Shown: positions 1 to 11,217, counted from the stretch's first letter. The stretch: DNA of 64,000 nucleotides from Facklamia sp. 7083-14-GEN3 (GCF_024742075.1 NZ_JANSGD010000003.1:186001-250000); one strand, 5' to 3'. Notes: a model not told the origin generated them from the letters alone. Numbers and translations: made by a program.

Positions 1-1763
1 ATCTCGATCAGTTAGAAAATGTCCGATCAGCAAAAAATTATTTAGAAAGTTATCTTACAGCAGAATCCTTTAAAGACAAGTATTTAACGCCACTACCAGA
101 AATGACTATGGCTGAAATTGAAAAGAGTCAAATGGATGAGAAAGCCAAGAAGATTACTGATAAAGTATGGGAAAAGAAAAAGATGCTAGAAGAAATTGAT
201 TCCCAAATTCAAATTTGTGAGAGCGAAGCTAACTTTTATCATAAGTGGCGCAATCTGAAAGCACTTCCTGATTACGCAAAAGATTATCGTTATACACGCT
301 TGTTATTAGGAACAATTCCTCAAACAGCTGATAATGAATATTATACCGCTTTGAAAGATGAGGAACGAATTTCACTTGAAGAAGTTTATCAATCCAAAGA
401 AGAAATTGGACTGGCGGTTGCTTTTGATAAGGATGACGCATTTGAAGTCAATCAATTTCTTAATCAGAATCGCTTCCAAATCTTAGACTATCGCTTTAAA
501 GAGCTTCCGGCAACACTTCTAGAAGAAACCTATTTAGAAGCGGAAAATTTGAGAAATAAAGCAAAAGAGTTAAGAAAAGAATTGGGAAGTTTCAGAGAGG
601 AATATAACCAATTAAAAATTGCTGAAGAAGTTTTCTATGCTAAAGCAGAAAGACAAAAAGCGACAGAGTTGGGATTAAACAAAGGCGAGTTGTTCGCTTT
701 AGAAGGTTGGATTGAAGAAAAGCAAGCTCAAGCTAGCCTTGAGGAAGTAAGAAAAGCTCTAAATGGCGAAGTATATTTAGACTTTGTAACACCTACTGAA
801 GAGGAGATTGAAGAAGTACCGATTCAACTAAAAAATCATCCGTTGATTGAACCTTTTGAAACGGTTACTTCAATGTATGGATTACCAGGATACAAGGGCT
901 TTGACCCGACATCCTCTTTAATGCCTTATTATTGGACATTCTTTGGAATGATGATTGCCGATTTAGGATATGGAATTTTACTCTGGTTAGGAACGTTTGT
1001 CCCATTGAAATTCTTCAATATTGATAAGGGGATGAAAAAGAATTTACGTTTCTTCCATCTTTTATCTTATGCTGTCTTACTATGGGGCTTAATTTACGGT
1101 TCATTCTTTGGTGAATCTTTGCCTTTCAAGTTGTTATCACCAACTGAAGACGTCATTCAGGTATTAGCCTTGTCAATTGGTTTTGGATTTATCCAAATCA
1201 TTCATGGGCTCATCTTGAACACACGTTTAAATTGGGAAAGTGATCGATTAGGTGCAATTAAAGATGGTCTATCATGGATTATCATGCTATTTGGTTTCTT
1301 AATTGCAGTCCTTGGTCCAATGTTATTAAATATCGAAAGTCTACAACAATTAGGTCTATATGTAGCTGGTTTCGCAGCCATTACGATTTTAGTTGTAGCA
1401 ATTATTAAAAGTAAAAATAAATTTGCAGGGTTCGGGGTCGGCTTATACGATTTGTATGGCATCTCTTCTTATTTGGGAGATTTAGTATCTTATAGTCGAT
1501 TAATGGCCCTCGGTATAGCTGGAGGATCAATTGCGCTAGCCTTTAATATTTTGGTGGCATATTTACCTCCTGCGGCAAGATTTTCAGTAGGTATTCTATT
1601 AATCATTGCTTTACAGTTATTTAACTTCGGCTTAACGATCTTAAGTGCGTATGTTCACTCTGCCCGTTTAATCTTTGTTGAGTTCTTTGGTAAATTCTAT
1701 GAAGCTGGGGGACAAGCCTTTTCCCCATTAAAATACTTAGGCAAATACATTAATATTAAATAA
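1..1763 (+). CDS. ntpI: V-type ATPase subunit I (a subunit), 5'-truncated by the window edge
   Basis: This is the membrane stator subunit of the V-type ATPase, which forms the ion half-channels beside the c-ring. The reading frame is open from base 3 with no stop, so the start lies left of the window; the ATG at 102 is internal (Met34 of the visible part). About 587 residues are visible, and the family is usually 650-660 long. The N-terminal half is a charged coiled-coil arm rich in E, K and Q. The C-terminal half, from about base 900, has some seven hydrophobic helices, including the conserved stretch GLYDLYGISSYLGDLVSYSR. It ends 21 bases before ntpK in the operon order known from Enterococcus hirae (I-K-E-C-G-A-B-D). 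Confidence 0.93.
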   Translation, partial: LDQLENVRSAKNYLESYLTAESFKDKYLTPLPEMTMAEIEKSQMDEKAKKITDKVWEKKKMLEEIDSQIQICESEANFYHKWRNLKALPDYAKDYRYTRLLLGTIPQTADNEYYTALKDEERISLEEVYQSKEEIGLAVAFDKDDAFEVNQFLNQNRFQILDYRFKELPATLLEETYLEAENLRNKAKELRKELGSFREEYNQLKIAEEVFYAKAERQKATELGLNKGELFALEGWIEEKQAQASLEEVRKALNGEVYLDFVTPTEEEIEEVPIQLKNHPLIEPFETVTSMYGLPGYKGFDPTSSLMPYYWTFFGMMIADLGYGILLWLGTFVPLKFFNIDKGMKKNLRFFHLLSYAVLLWGLIYGSFFGESLPFKLLSPTEDVIQVLALSIGFGFIQIIHGLILNTRLNWESDRLGAIKDGLSWIIMLFGFLIAVLGPMLLNIESLQQLGLYVAGFAAITILVVAIIKSKNKFAGFGVGLYDLYGISSYLGDLVSYSRLMALGIAGGSIALAFNILVAYLPPAARFSVGILLIIALQLFNFGLTILSAYVHSARLIFVEFFGKFYEAGGQAFSPLKYLGKYINIK

Positions 1764-2246
<483 letters not shown>

Positions 2247-2258
2247 GAGGTCAAACTT

Positions 2259-2837
2259 GTGGGAAACATTGAAACTTTACAAAATAAAATCTTAGGGAAA
2301 GTTCAAGCCACAGGTGAAGCACAAGTTCAAGATCTTCAAAATGAGTTGTCCCAAGCAATGGACGATTACAAAAATCGGATTAATAAACAATTTGAGCATG
2401 ATAAAGAAAACTTTATTCGTAAGCAAGAGCAACAATTTGAAATTCGTAAGCAATCATTGGCTAATGAATTGCGCAACTCACAGCTTACCCATAAGCAAAA
2501 ATTATTAGAAGAAATCATTCAAGACGTTCCTGAAGAAATAAACCGTTCGATAGCTACTGACTTGGGTCAAATGATTCAAGCGGCAATGCAAAAGTTGGAT
2601 TCAAATCAAGCTTTTGAACTAAGAATCGGTGAAAAATCACGTCAATTTATTTCTGATGATCAAGCGAATAAATTTCATGCAGATTATAATATGATGCAAT
2701 GGGGCGAAAACGTTGCGGATAAATCTGGTTTTATTCTTACCCAAAAAGGGATGAATATGAATTATTTATTTGAAGATATTATTAATGAACTGAAGCCTCA
2801 ACTGCTTATTGAACTTGAAAAACAACTGAAAGCATAA
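2259..2837 (+). CDS. ntpE: V-type ATPase subunit E (peripheral stalk)
   Basis: Peripheral stalk subunit, 192 residues, which pairs with the small coiled-coil subunit encoded upstream of the window to hold the A3B3 head. The N-terminal half is a long, polar, Q/E/K-rich helix typical of NtpE, and the C-terminal half is a compact domain. The start is a GTG at 2259, chosen because AGGAGG at 2245-2250 sits eight bases upstream and overlaps the end of ntpK. The spacing to ntpC is 12 bases, so the genes are translated from one message. Confidence 0.92.
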   Translation: MGNIETLQNKILGKVQATGEAQVQDLQNELSQAMDDYKNRINKQFEHDKENFIRKQEQQFEIRKQSLANELRNSQLTHKQKLLEEIIQDVPEEINRSIATDLGQMIQAAMQKLDSNQAFELRIGEKSRQFISDDQANKFHADYNMMQWGENVADKSGFILTQKGMNMNYLFEDIINELKPQLLIELEKQLKA

Positions 2838-2849
2838 GGGGGGCTTATA

Positions 2850-3860
2850 ATGAAAGAATTAGAGTATGCTGGTTTAAATACGACCCTGCGCCTCTATGAA
2901 GCTCAACTTCTCAGTCAGTCAGACTATGACACTTTATTGCAAATGGATCGTTCTGATGACGTTTTAGATTACTTAGGTAAGACTGCTTATTCCATTCCGG
3001 AAGAAGTTCGGTTAAATCGTAGTTTTGAGCCAATTATTCAACAACGTTTGGTCCATGTATATGAAGAATTACTTGAGGCATCACCTGATAGGCGTATAAT
3101 CGAAATCTTCTCATTAAGATATACTTATCATAATTTGAAGCTTTTAATTAAAGAAAAATATCTGGATGAAGATTTGTCTCATTTGTACATTCCGATTGGC
3201 AGTTTTTCAAAAGAACAACTCGCCCAAGTGGTCTCTACAAAAGGACAAAATGAAGACCTTCATCCTGTATTAGAAGAAGCTGTCTACGATGCTATCACAG
3301 CGGTAGAAGACACAGGCGATACGCATTCAATTGATGTTATTTTAGATACAGCTTATCTAAGACATATTCGATCTCATGCAGATGCAATGCAACATGAGGA
3401 ATTAAGTCGATTTGTAAAAATGAAAATTGATTTTCAAAATTTATTAACTTTTGTCCGCGCTTTTAAACAAGGTCAAAGCACATCATTTATTTTCACCTCT
3501 TTATCAAGTCAAGGAGCAGTGAGTCGTGATGATATCATTGAAAATTGGCGGGAAAAAGATTTGAACGGTTTAGTTGAAACTTATCAAACAGCTGAATACA
3601 TGATCAATTTAGACCCTGTTTGGAGTCAATTGAATGATGAAAAAGTAAATCCTACTGAACTGAATGCTTTAATTCAAGGCGAGTTTAGTCGAATTCTTAG
3701 ATCATTTTCATTTGATGCTTTCGGACCGATGCCAGTGCTGACTTATTTGTATTTCCTAGAAAATGAAGGAGACAATGTACGTCTTGTTTTAACTGGGAAA
3801 GAAAACAACTTAGACAATCAACTAATTAAAGAAAGGATGCGACCTATTCATGGCATATAA
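2850..3860 (+). CDS. ntpC: V-type ATPase subunit C (d subunit)
   Basis: Funnel-shaped adaptor of 336 residues that joins the central stalk to the c-ring. The length matches the V-ATPase C/AC39 family, and the N-terminus (YAGLNTTLRLYEAQLL) has the expected pattern. It is mainly helical and has no membrane segment. AAGGGGGG lies just before the ATG. The 3' end overlaps the start of the next gene by 11 bases, which suggests translational coupling. Confidence 0.92.
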   Translation: MKELEYAGLNTTLRLYEAQLLSQSDYDTLLQMDRSDDVLDYLGKTAYSIPEEVRLNRSFEPIIQQRLVHVYEELLEASPDRRIIEIFSLRYTYHNLKLLIKEKYLDEDLSHLYIPIGSFSKEQLAQVVSTKGQNEDLHPVLEEAVYDAITAVEDTGDTHSIDVILDTAYLRHIRSHADAMQHEELSRFVKMKIDFQNLLTFVRAFKQGQSTSFIFTSLSSQGAVSRDDIIENWREKDLNGLVETYQTAEYMINLDPVWSQLNDEKVNPTELNALIQGEFSRILRSFSFDAFGPMPVLTYLYFLENEGDNVRLVLTGKENNLDNQLIKERMRPIHGI

Positions 3861-4161
3861 AATAGCAGTAATCGGTAACCGTGACGTCGTATTAGCCTTT
3901 AAACTATTAGGATTTGAAGTCTATCCAGCAAGTAGTGGCGAAGAAGCTAGAAAGATTCTACACGATTTAAAAGAAGAAAATATTGGTGTCGTATTATTAA
4001 CAGAAAATCTAGCTCATGAAATACCCGATACGATTAGTCACTTTGACACTTTACCAACCCCTGCGGTTATTCTAATTCCAACTCATAAGGGATCGCTTGG
4101 AATTGGTAAAGCTAAAGTCAATGATAACGTTGAAAAAGCAATCGGACAGAACATATTATAA
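3850..4161 (+). CDS. ntpG: V-type ATPase subunit F (NtpG)
   Basis: Small central-stalk subunit of 103 residues, called NtpG in E. hirae and subunit F elsewhere. It opens with the family pattern [20 protein letters not shown], a small alpha/beta domain that ends in a regulatory tail. The ATG lies inside the end of ntpC. It is followed by a clear AAAGGAGG ribosome site for ntpA. Confidence 0.92.
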   Translation: MAYKIAVIGNRDVVLAFKLLGFEVYPASSGEEARKILHDLKEENIGVVLLTENLAHEIPDTISHFDTLPTPAVILIPTHKGSLGIGKAKVNDNVEKAIGQNIL

Positions 4162-4174
4162 AAGGAGGAAAAAA

Positions 4175-5956
4175 ATGACAACTGGAATTATTCAAGAAAT
4201 TTCAGGACCTTTAGTTAAGGCTAAAGGAATGAAAGACTCCTCAATTCGTGAAATTGTTTTGGTTGGAGAAATGCAACTTACTGGCGAAATTATTGAAATG
4301 CACCAAGACGTTGCATCTATTCAAGTATACGAAGAGACCTCGATGTTAAAACCGGGAGAAATCGTAAGACCTACAGGACATCCTCTTTCAGTTGAATTAG
4401 GACCAGGTCTATTAACCAAGATGTTTGATGGGATTCAAAGACCATTAGAAGATTTCATGCAAAAAACAGAGAGTAATTTTTTAGTAAGAGGAAGTAACAT
4501 TGATGTTTTAGATCGCGACAAGGTTTGGGAATTTGAAGCCCGCAAAGCAGTGGGTGACCAGGTGGTAGCTGGCGATATTATTGGGGTCGTTCAAGAAACC
4601 AAAATTATCGAGCACCGTATTATGGTTCCTGTTGGTATTGAAGGAACCATCAAATCTATCGAATCTGGCTCATTCAAAATTGAAGATACCGTCTGTGTTG
4701 TTGAAACAGAATCAGGCGCACATGAATTAAATATGGTGCAAAAGTGGCCGGTTCGTTTGGGACGCCCTTATAAAGCTAAGTCCACTCCAAAAGCACCATT
4801 AAAGACAGGACAGCGTGTAATTGATACATTTTTCCCAATCACTAAGGGTGGGGTAGCTGCTGTTCCAGGACCTTTCGGGGCCGGTAAAACAGTTGTTCAA
4901 CACCAAATCGCTAAGTATGCCGATGTAGACGTGGTAGTTTATGTAGGTTGTGGTGAGCGTGGAAATGAGATGACAGACGTTATTAATGAGTTCCCAGAAT
5001 TAATTGACCCTAAAACGGGCGAGTCTATCATGCAACGTACAATTTTAATTGCTAATACTTCTAATATGCCAGTTGCGGCTCGTGAGGCTTCAATCTATAC
5101 AGGGATCACCATTGCTGAGTACTTCCGTGATATGGGCTATTCAGTGGCCATCATGGCGGACTCTACTTCACGTTGGGCAGAAGCATTGCGTGAAATGTCA
5201 GGACGTATGGAAGAAATGCCAGGGGATGAAGGTTATCCAGCTTATTTAGGTTCACGTATTGCAGAATACTATGAGCGTGCCGGTTTGGTGCAAGTATTAG
5301 GATCAGATGAGCGAGTGGGTTCAGTTTCTGCCATTGGAGCGGTATCACCTCCAGGTGGGGATACCTCAGAGCCGGTTACTCAAAATACTTTACGTATCGT
5401 TAAAGTTTTCTGGAGTTTGGATTCTAAGCTTTCACAGCAACGTCACTTCCCAGCTATTAACTGGTTAGACTCTTATTCTCAATATTCAACCGATGTTCAA
5501 GCACATAATGATGAACACATTGATTCAAGTTGGGGTGAGAAAGTGCGTCATTGTTTATCACTTCTTCAAGAAGAGTCAAGCTTACAAGAAATTGTACGCT
5601 TGGTTGGTTTAGATTCACTTTCTGAAAAAGATAAACTAACGCTTGCCATCGCTGGTATGATTCGTGAAGACTTCTTACAACAAAATGCTTTTGATGATGT
5701 TGATACAACAACCTCTGAAGAAAAACAATTGAAATTATTGAATTTAATTATTGATTTTGAAACTGAGGCAAGAGAAGCAATGAAATTAGGTGCTTACTAT
5801 AATGAAATTATGGAAGGTACTCAAGAAGTTCGCGAACAAATTGCTCGAGCTAAATTTATTCCAGAAGAAGAAATTCATCGCTTGGATGAGATTGATCAGC
5901 AAATTGTTACCCGCATGAAAGAAGTACTAGAACAAGGAGGTGGAGCAAATGCTTAA
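4175..5956 (+). CDS. ntpA: V-type ATPase catalytic subunit A
   Basis: Catalytic ATP-hydrolysing subunit, 593 residues, the same length as E. hirae NtpA. The P-loop GPFGAGKT is at residues 232-239, followed by the conserved [11 protein letters not shown] stretch and the Walker B region [17 protein letters not shown]. The start at 4175 (MTTGIIQEI) was chosen over an upstream in-frame ATG at 4097, which lies inside ntpG; AAAGGAGG precedes 4175. The stop overlaps the ntpB start by eight bases. Confidence 0.97.
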   Translation: MTTGIIQEISGPLVKAKGMKDSSIREIVLVGEMQLTGEIIEMHQDVASIQVYEETSMLKPGEIVRPTGHPLSVELGPGLLTKMFDGIQRPLEDFMQKTESNFLVRGSNIDVLDRDKVWEFEARKAVGDQVVAGDIIGVVQETKIIEHRIMVPVGIEGTIKSIESGSFKIEDTVCVVETESGAHELNMVQKWPVRLGRPYKAKSTPKAPLKTGQRVIDTFFPITKGGVAAVPGPFGAGKTVVQHQIAKYADVDVVVYVGCGERGNEMTDVINEFPELIDPKTGESIMQRTILIANTSNMPVAAREASIYTGITIAEYFRDMGYSVAIMADSTSRWAEALREMSGRMEEMPGDEGYPAYLGSRIAEYYERAGLVQVLGSDERVGSVSAIGAVSPPGGDTSEPVTQNTLRIVKVFWSLDSKLSQQRHFPAINWLDSYSQYSTDVQAHNDEHIDSSWGEKVRHCLSLLQEESSLQEIVRLVGLDSLSEKDKLTLAIAGMIREDFLQQNAFDDVDTTTSEEKQLKLLNLIIDFETEAREAMKLGAYYNEIMEGTQEVREQIARAKFIPEEEIHRLDEIDQQIVTRMKEVLEQGGGANA

Positions 5957-7325
5957 GGAATATACAAATATCTCTGACCTGTATGGTCCATTGATGATTG
6001 TAGATGGTGTCGAAGATATAGCCTATGACGAATTAGTTGAAATTGAGCTCCACGATGGTGAAATTCGTATGGGGCAGGTGTTAGAAGCTAAAGAAGGTAA
6101 AGCCGTTGTTCAAATCTATGGTGGAACTTCTTCGATGCGTTTATCGAATATTAAAGCACGCTTTAAAGGGAAGCCTCTTGAATTCGCTTTATCAGAAGAC
6201 ATTGTTGGTCGTATCTTTGACGGTATGGGAAATGTGATGGATGGCGGACCACAAATCATCCCTGAAAAATTTGCCGATATCAATGGTCAAGCGATTAACC
6301 CAATGGCGCGTGACTATCCGGATGAATTTATTCAAACAGGTATTTCAACCATTGACCACTTGAACACCTTGGTAAGGGGTCAAAAATTGCCAGTTTTCTC
6401 TGGTTCTGGTTTACCGCATAAAGAGTTAGCTGCCCAAATTGCACGTCAAGCAACTGTTTTAAACTCAGATGAGAACTTCGCCGTGGTCTTTGCCGCAATG
6501 GGAATTACTTACGATGAGGCAGAATACTTCATGGATTCTTTCCGTGAAACAGGAGCGATTGATCGTTCCGTTATGTTTGTTAACTTAGCCAATGACCCAG
6601 CTATCGAACGTTTAGCAACACCAAAAATTGCTTTAACAGCTGCAGAATACTTAGCTTTTGAAAAGGATATGCACGTTTTAGTTATCATGACAGACATGAC
6701 AAACTATTGTGAGGCTTTACGTGAAGTTTCTGCAGCCCGTCGTGAGGTACCAGGTCGTCGTGGATACCCAGGTTACTTATATACTAACCTATCTACACTT
6801 TATGAACGTGCAGGACGTTTAGTAGGATCGAAAGGGTCTGTTACCCAAATTCCGATTCTTACCATGCCTGAAGATGATATTACCCACCCAATTCCTGACT
6901 TAACGGGATATATTACTGAGGGACAAATCATCTTAGACCGTTCATTAGATAACCAAGGTATTAAGCCGCCAATTAATGTTCTTCCTTCATTATCTCGTTT
7001 GAAGGATAAGGGAACCGGTGAAGGGAAAACACGTGAAGACCACGCACCGACAATGAACCAGCTATTTGCAGCTTATGCCAAAGGTAAAGAAGCAAAAGAA
7101 TTAGCGATTGTATTGGGTGAGTCAGCCCTTTCAGATGTCGATAAACAGTATGTTAAATTTACTGATGAATTCGAGAAACGCTATGTTAACCAAGGCTTTG
7201 ATAAGAACCGTGACATTTTTGAGTCACTTGAAATTGCCTGGGACTTATTAAAGATTTTACCGAAGAGCGAATTGAAACGGATTAAGGACCCAGTGATCGA
7301 GCAATACTTACCGAAAGGAGAGTAA
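5949..7325 (+). CDS. ntpB: V-type ATPase regulatory subunit B
   Basis: Non-catalytic nucleotide-binding-like subunit of the A3B3 hexamer, 458 residues, matching E. hirae NtpB. It has the alpha/beta-barrel N-terminus, a [17 protein letters not shown] segment in place of a working P-loop, and the conserved [16 protein letters not shown] motif. The ATG at 5949 is preferred to one three codons earlier because AAGGAGG at 5934-5940 is well spaced. It overlaps ntpA by eight bases. Confidence 0.97.
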   Translation: MLKEYTNISDLYGPLMIVDGVEDIAYDELVEIELHDGEIRMGQVLEAKEGKAVVQIYGGTSSMRLSNIKARFKGKPLEFALSEDIVGRIFDGMGNVMDGGPQIIPEKFADINGQAINPMARDYPDEFIQTGISTIDHLNTLVRGQKLPVFSGSGLPHKELAAQIARQATVLNSDENFAVVFAAMGITYDEAEYFMDSFRETGAIDRSVMFVNLANDPAIERLATPKIALTAAEYLAFEKDMHVLVIMTDMTNYCEALREVSAARREVPGRRGYPGYLYTNLSTLYERAGRLVGSKGSVTQIPILTMPEDDITHPIPDLTGYITEGQIILDRSLDNQGIKPPINVLPSLSRLKDKGTGEGKTREDHAPTMNQLFAAYAKGKEAKELAIVLGESALSDVDKQYVKFTDEFEKRYVNQGFDKNRDIFESLEIAWDLLKILPKSELKRIKDPVIEQYLPKGE

Positions 7326-7331
7326 TGCACT

Positions 7332-7958
7332 ATGGCAAACGTATTAGGGGTAAAGCCGACCCGGATGGAACTATCCGCTTTAAAGAGTACGCATGCACTG
7401 GCTAGTCGCGGGCATAAGTTACTTAAAGATAAGCAAGATGAATTGATGCGCCACTTTATTGATTTAATTCGTAAAAACAACGAATTACGCGACCAAGTGG
7501 AAGCCGAACTCTCAGAAGCTTTGCAATCTTTCGTATTGGCAAAGTCTCTGATGAGTGATAACTTCATTGAAGAGATAGCTGCTATTTCAGGTCAGACGAT
7601 TGATCTTTCAATTGATTTAAAAAATATTATGAGTGTCAATGTCCCTAAGATGGATTTTAATTTAGATGATGATATTGATGATGAGCCTTTACGCTATGGC
7701 TATTTAAATTCCAATGCGGAATTAGATGAGGCCTTAGAAGGGTTAAGAAAAATCTTGCCTAGATTGCTTGACTTAGTTGAAATTGAAAAAACGTGTCAGC
7801 TTCTAGCCGATGAAATCGAGAAAACAAGAAGACGTGTTAACGCTCTTGAATATCGAATGATTCCGGATACTGAAGAGACAATCAACTATATTTCTATGAA
7901 GTTAGAAGAAAACGAACGGGCAAGCATCACTCGTATGATGAAGGTCAAAGATCTATAA
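7332..7958 (+). CDS. ntpD: V-type ATPase subunit D (central shaft)
   Basis: Rotating central shaft of 208 residues. The N-terminus has the family signature ([20 protein letters not shown]) and the protein is dominated by two long helices that form an antiparallel coiled coil. It is the last ntp gene here; the ntpH and ntpJ genes that follow in E. hirae are absent, since a terminator-like structure begins about 40 bases after the stop. Confidence 0.94.
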   Translation: MANVLGVKPTRMELSALKSTHALASRGHKLLKDKQDELMRHFIDLIRKNNELRDQVEAELSEALQSFVLAKSLMSDNFIEEIAAISGQTIDLSIDLKNIMSVNVPKMDFNLDDDIDDEPLRYGYLNSNAELDEALEGLRKILPRLLDLVEIEKTCQLLADEIEKTRRRVNALEYRMIPDTEETINYISMKLEENERASITRMMKVKDL

Positions 7959-7996
7959 TTACTACTAAGATTAGCAAAATAATCTTATGAAAAATC

Positions 7997-8141
7997 CGAA
8001 TAGTTATTTAGAAAGACTGTCAAATAAATCGATAGATTTATTGACTCGCTCCACTAATGTTTCTCTAAACGTTAATCGACAAGAGAACATAAGTAGTTGG
8101 ACTGAATGATCTTTCTATAACTATTCGTTTTTTTTTTTTTT
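7997..8141 (+). terminator. Structured terminator element downstream of ntpD, possible small RNA
   Basis: An outer stem of about 18 bp (7997-8016 with 8110-8127, two bulged bases) encloses two further hairpins: 8019-8030 with 8035-8045, and 8051-8065 with about 8082-8100. The outer 3' arm runs straight into 14 T residues. It will terminate the ntp message. The three-stem shape is larger than a normal terminator, so it could be a stable 3'-end-derived RNA; that part is inference. Confidence 0.7.
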
Positions 8142-8720
8142 ATGAAAAGCAAAACCTTATTATTACCTTTTTATTCGGTAGTCTGATTTAGAATAGGAGA
8201 TTGTTTTAAAAAACTAGCATAAAAAAATCAAAAATCTTTAAGTTAAAATTTTTCTATTGAAGAAAATAAAATTATGTTCAACTTCTTATTCTATTGAACT
8301 TTAACCGGAAATATTAAAGTGGTTAGTTAGGTTTATCATAAATCATAGAATACCATTGAATTGTCTTTTTAATTAAGTTGATCTTTAATAGGTAAAAAAG
8401 GATATTCAGTTGAGCTAGGAATACTCACTAACAGTAGGTTATGATGCTATTTTATTAACGAAAAATAAATTGACTAGATTTTTTTTGAAATAAATATATA
8501 TAATATGTAAATTATAGGTAGCTCATTTATTTATTTTTGAAATACTGCCACAACAAAAGTTGAAGTATCCTAATTGAGGAAGAATTAATTTTAAGTAACC
8601 TAAGTGCTAATAAAATTAAGTTTTTAATTGAGCTTATTGAATTTTTCTAATTGGTAACAACTCATATAAATAGAATTATTTACTTTTAAGTATAAATTGA
8701 GACTGTTATTTAATTATTGA
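8142..8720. other. AT-rich intergenic stretch without a recognisable gene
   Basis: Very AT-rich sequence with stops in all frames and no convincing ribosome site followed by a start. I see no coding or repeat structure here. Together with the ABC remnant to its right it looks like decayed DNA at the left edge of the bacteriocin locus. Confidence 0.5.
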
Positions 8721-8930
8721 CTAACAATCCAATGACATAAACCTCTCGAATTCACTATTATGGAAATGATGATGTGTAGTTACTACATAAATTATCTTAA
8801 TCCCCGATATGTTATGAAAAATTTTAAAGAATGAATTAAATTCTATAAAATATTTTAATAGGATCGTTTTTAGATTAATTATATTTTCACCAAGAAATAT
8901 ATCTGTCTCTGAATAAATTTTCAACAGCGT
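8721..8930 (-). pseudogene. Remnant of an ABC-transporter nucleotide-binding domain
   Basis: A 69-codon minus-strand frame without a usable ATG. It reads like the last part of an ABC ATPase: TDIFLGENIINLK aligns with the Walker B/D-loop pattern xDIFLLDExTSNLD, followed at normal distance by KIIYVVTTHHH, which fits the H-loop, and SEFERFMSLD, which fits the end of the domain. The catalytic D-E pair is damaged (GE) and the Walker A and signature motifs are missing. It is probably what is left of a second bacteriocin-type exporter. The assignment rests on pattern only. Confidence 0.4.
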
Positions 8931-9000
8931 TTACTATTTATAAACATTAAATTTAAAGAGAATTTTGTTTTGGATTTAAACTATATTTCGATAAAAATTA

Positions 9001-9028
9001 CCCTTAATTTCTTCTTTGAAATTAAGGG
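9001..9028 (-). terminator. Terminator of the exporter-pheromone-kinase-regulator operon
   Basis: An 11-bp perfect inverted repeat (CCCTTAATTTC and its complement) with a short loop. On the minus strand it is followed by a T-rich stretch. It lies about 110 bases after the stop of the response-regulator gene. Confidence 0.6.
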
Positions 9029-9137
9029 CTTACTTAATATAGCATCATGTAATTATTTTTCAAATTTTATACCAACAAGTATATAAATTTTGTTTAGTTA
9101 GTAAAGCATTTTCTAAGTAATTAATTGAGAGTATATA

Positions 9138-9884
9138 TTAATAGTTTTTGAAATAATCTTTAACTACTTTCTTCATTCTGTGAGAAAAAGTAACCGGAAA
9201 ATGACTTTCAAAATACACGAAACGATTTTTATAATCTACTTTTGTAACATTATCTGGGTTTACTAATGTTGATCGTGAGATTTTTAAAAATCTAGGATAC
9301 AAATCTTGTATTTTATTTATACTACCGTTAAAAGAATACTGACCATTTAGTGTAATAAGAGATAAACGATGAGGGCTATTAGTTGTTTCAATATAGAGAA
9401 TCTCATACCAATTAAAATTGTATTTTTCAGAACCAAAATAAAAGGAGAAGAGTTCGTCTTTATTAGTTTTAGTGTCTATTTGTCTCTGGTAAGCGATATC
9501 AAGTATATCGTTTATTTCATCTCTTAGTTTGTATATATCGCCTGTTTTTTCAATAAACCCCAAAGCCTCAATATTATATCGAAATGTTTCCGGTGCTGCT
9601 TCTTCATGAGTAGTAATAAAAATTATTCGCGCGCCTACATCACGTTCTCGAATAAACTGAGCAAGTTGTATGCCGTTCATCGATTGTTTTAAGTCTACAT
9701 CTAACAAATAAATTCCATCTTGAGGTCTAGAATTCTCAATATATGTCATAACTTCGTTTGGTGTTTTTGCAAGAAGTTCCAAACTATAATGTCCCTCATT
9801 CATAATTAAGTAATATTTTAAAATTGTCTCAATCTTTTCTAAGTGATAAGGATTATCTTCACACACAATGACTGGATACATCAT
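9138..9884 (-). CDS. LytTR-family response regulator (AgrA/ComE type)
   Basis: Cytoplasmic transcription factor of 248 residues. The receiver domain occupies about residues 1-125, with the acidic pocket C-E-D-N at 8-11 and the phospho-acceptor in IYLLDVDL (Asp62). The C-terminal 100 residues are a LytTR DNA-binding domain (FNWYEILYIET, then LKISRSTLVNPDNV and ENRFVYF-like strands). The start at 9884 has GGGAG just upstream; an earlier in-frame ATG at 9896 has no ribosome site. It follows its kinase by 29 bases, and the likely targets are the 21-bp-spaced boxes at 13554-13584 and 14221-14251. Confidence 0.9.
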   Translation of the reverse strand: MMYPVIVCEDNPYHLEKIETILKYYLIMNEGHYSLELLAKTPNEVMTYIENSRPQDGIYLLDVDLKQSMNGIQLAQFIRERDVGARIIFITTHEEAAPETFRYNIEALGFIEKTGDIYKLRDEINDILDIAYQRQIDTKTNKDELFSFYFGSEKYNFNWYEILYIETTNSPHRLSLITLNGQYSFNGSINKIQDLYPRFLKISRSTLVNPDNVTKVDYKNRFVYFESHFPVTFSHRMKKVVKDYFKNY

Positions 9885-9913
9885 TATCTCTCCCATCTTT
9901 TAAAATAATTATT

Positions 9914-11200
9914 TTAAAAGATGAATTCCTCTGATTTTGTATAGTGGATCGCCATATTATTATAGCCATCAACTATATCTCCTGCATTTTTAAAACCTAA
10001 TCCTGCATGATTTAATTTTGAAGAATATTCTACTTGTAAACATTTTTCTAAGGGAATCTTATCATTATTTAGTGTATTCTTTATAATTACTTGAGTCTTT
10101 TTGTTATCATCTATTATACACATGCTGAACATTCCATTTGGCTGTTCTTTTAAATACTCTATTGCATTATCCATAAAAATACTGATTAAACGCACTAAAT
10201 CGAAATCATGAATAGCTATATAGTCAATACGATTCGTACATTCAAAACGAAATTGAATATTTTTTTGATCCATTGCTATTAATTTTGTTAGTAATACGCT
10301 TTTCAAGAGAGGATGTTCAACGTTTTTAATATCCCCAAACTTATCTGCATCTTGTTCAAGATTGGTTATAGAGTATATTTCTAATTCTTGTAAGTAATGG
10401 TCTAGTGTTTCCCAATTTCTGTCACTAGCGATTCCTGAGATAGCTAATAATATATTTTTATAATCATGCTGAAATTTACGAAGGTTTAAATGGCTTTGCT
10501 CAAGTAGTTGGGTATATGAAAGTAGCGCATCCATCTCATTTTTTAATTTTTCTTTCTCTAATCTTTTAAGGTAATATTGCTGAGTTTTAGCAAATACAAA
10601 AAAAGCGCTAAAAAGGATAATGATATTGACCACGAGGGTAATTAGAATTAAGGCATTATAGTTTCCTTTACTTTGAATAAATATATAATAAAAATCATGT
10701 ATAAACGTTAAGACTACAAGAGTGAAAATAATTCCTCTACTCTTACTTAATTCATATATTTCAGCATGAAATTTATTAGTTAAAAATACAAAAAATTCTT
10801 TTGAAACAAAAATGATTATTAAATATATAAAAAAATTAGCAGGCATAAAAGAATGAATCCAATAGTTTTGTGAATAATTAAATGGGAAAAATAAAGAGAA
10901 ACTCATTATTTTATATATCAAGTTTAGAATCAACACTTTACATAAAAGAAAACTACTTTTTTCTTTCTTATCAACAAAAAAATTATACACAAAAATATTT
11001 AAAATGGTAAATGATAGATTTAAAGCACTAAGATAATCATTCATAAATGCAGCAAAAACTAAAAAAAACGGTACAATAAATACCGCTAAGATAATTTTTT
11101 TAATATCTATTATCTTGAATAAATAAAGAAAAGCTACAATTTGAAGAAACGAAAAGAATATAATTGATAAACAAGTTGCTATTATTGGATTTCTAACCAT
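9914..11200 (-). CDS. Peptide-sensing histidine kinase (AgrC/ComD, HPK10 family)
   Basis: Membrane histidine kinase of 428 residues. The N-terminal half has about six hydrophobic helices with little extracellular loop, typical of peptide-pheromone receptors. The phosphorylated histidine is His245 in LRKFQHDYKN, the HPK10 form of the H-box. The GHKL ATPase part carries the N-box (FMDNAIEYL) and ends with LNHAGLGFKNAGD. The start at 11200 (MVRNPIIA) was chosen because AAAGGTGAT lies upstream. The gene begins 17 bases after the pheromone gene, so ligand and receptor are co-transcribed. Confidence 0.9.
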   Translation of the reverse strand: MVRNPIIATCLSIIFFSFLQIVAFLYLFKIIDIKKIILAVFIVPFFLVFAAFMNDYLSALNLSFTILNIFVYNFFVDKKEKSSFLLCKVLILNLIYKIMSFSLFFPFNYSQNYWIHSFMPANFFIYLIIIFVSKEFFVFLTNKFHAEIYELSKSRGIIFTLVVLTFIHDFYYIFIQSKGNYNALILITLVVNIIILFSAFFVFAKTQQYYLKRLEKEKLKNEMDALLSYTQLLEQSHLNLRKFQHDYKNILLAISGIASDRNWETLDHYLQELEIYSITNLEQDADKFGDIKNVEHPLLKSVLLTKLIAMDQKNIQFRFECTNRIDYIAIHDFDLVRLISIFMDNAIEYLKEQPNGMFSMCIIDDNKKTQVIIKNTLNNDKIPLEKCLQVEYSSKLNHAGLGFKNAGDIVDGYNNMAIHYTKSEEFIF

Positions 11201-11217
11201 TCTATCACCTTTAAATT

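Noticed and set aside
5457-5711. Minus-strand open frame opposite ntpA
   Set aside because: It lies wholly inside a highly conserved gene, has no ribosome site and no recognisable product; it is a codon-bias shadow.
8051-8080. CACTAATG and ACGTTAAT near ntpD as possible LytTR boxes
   Set aside because: They are 17 rather than 21 bases apart, point to no gene and are explained by the RNA stem.
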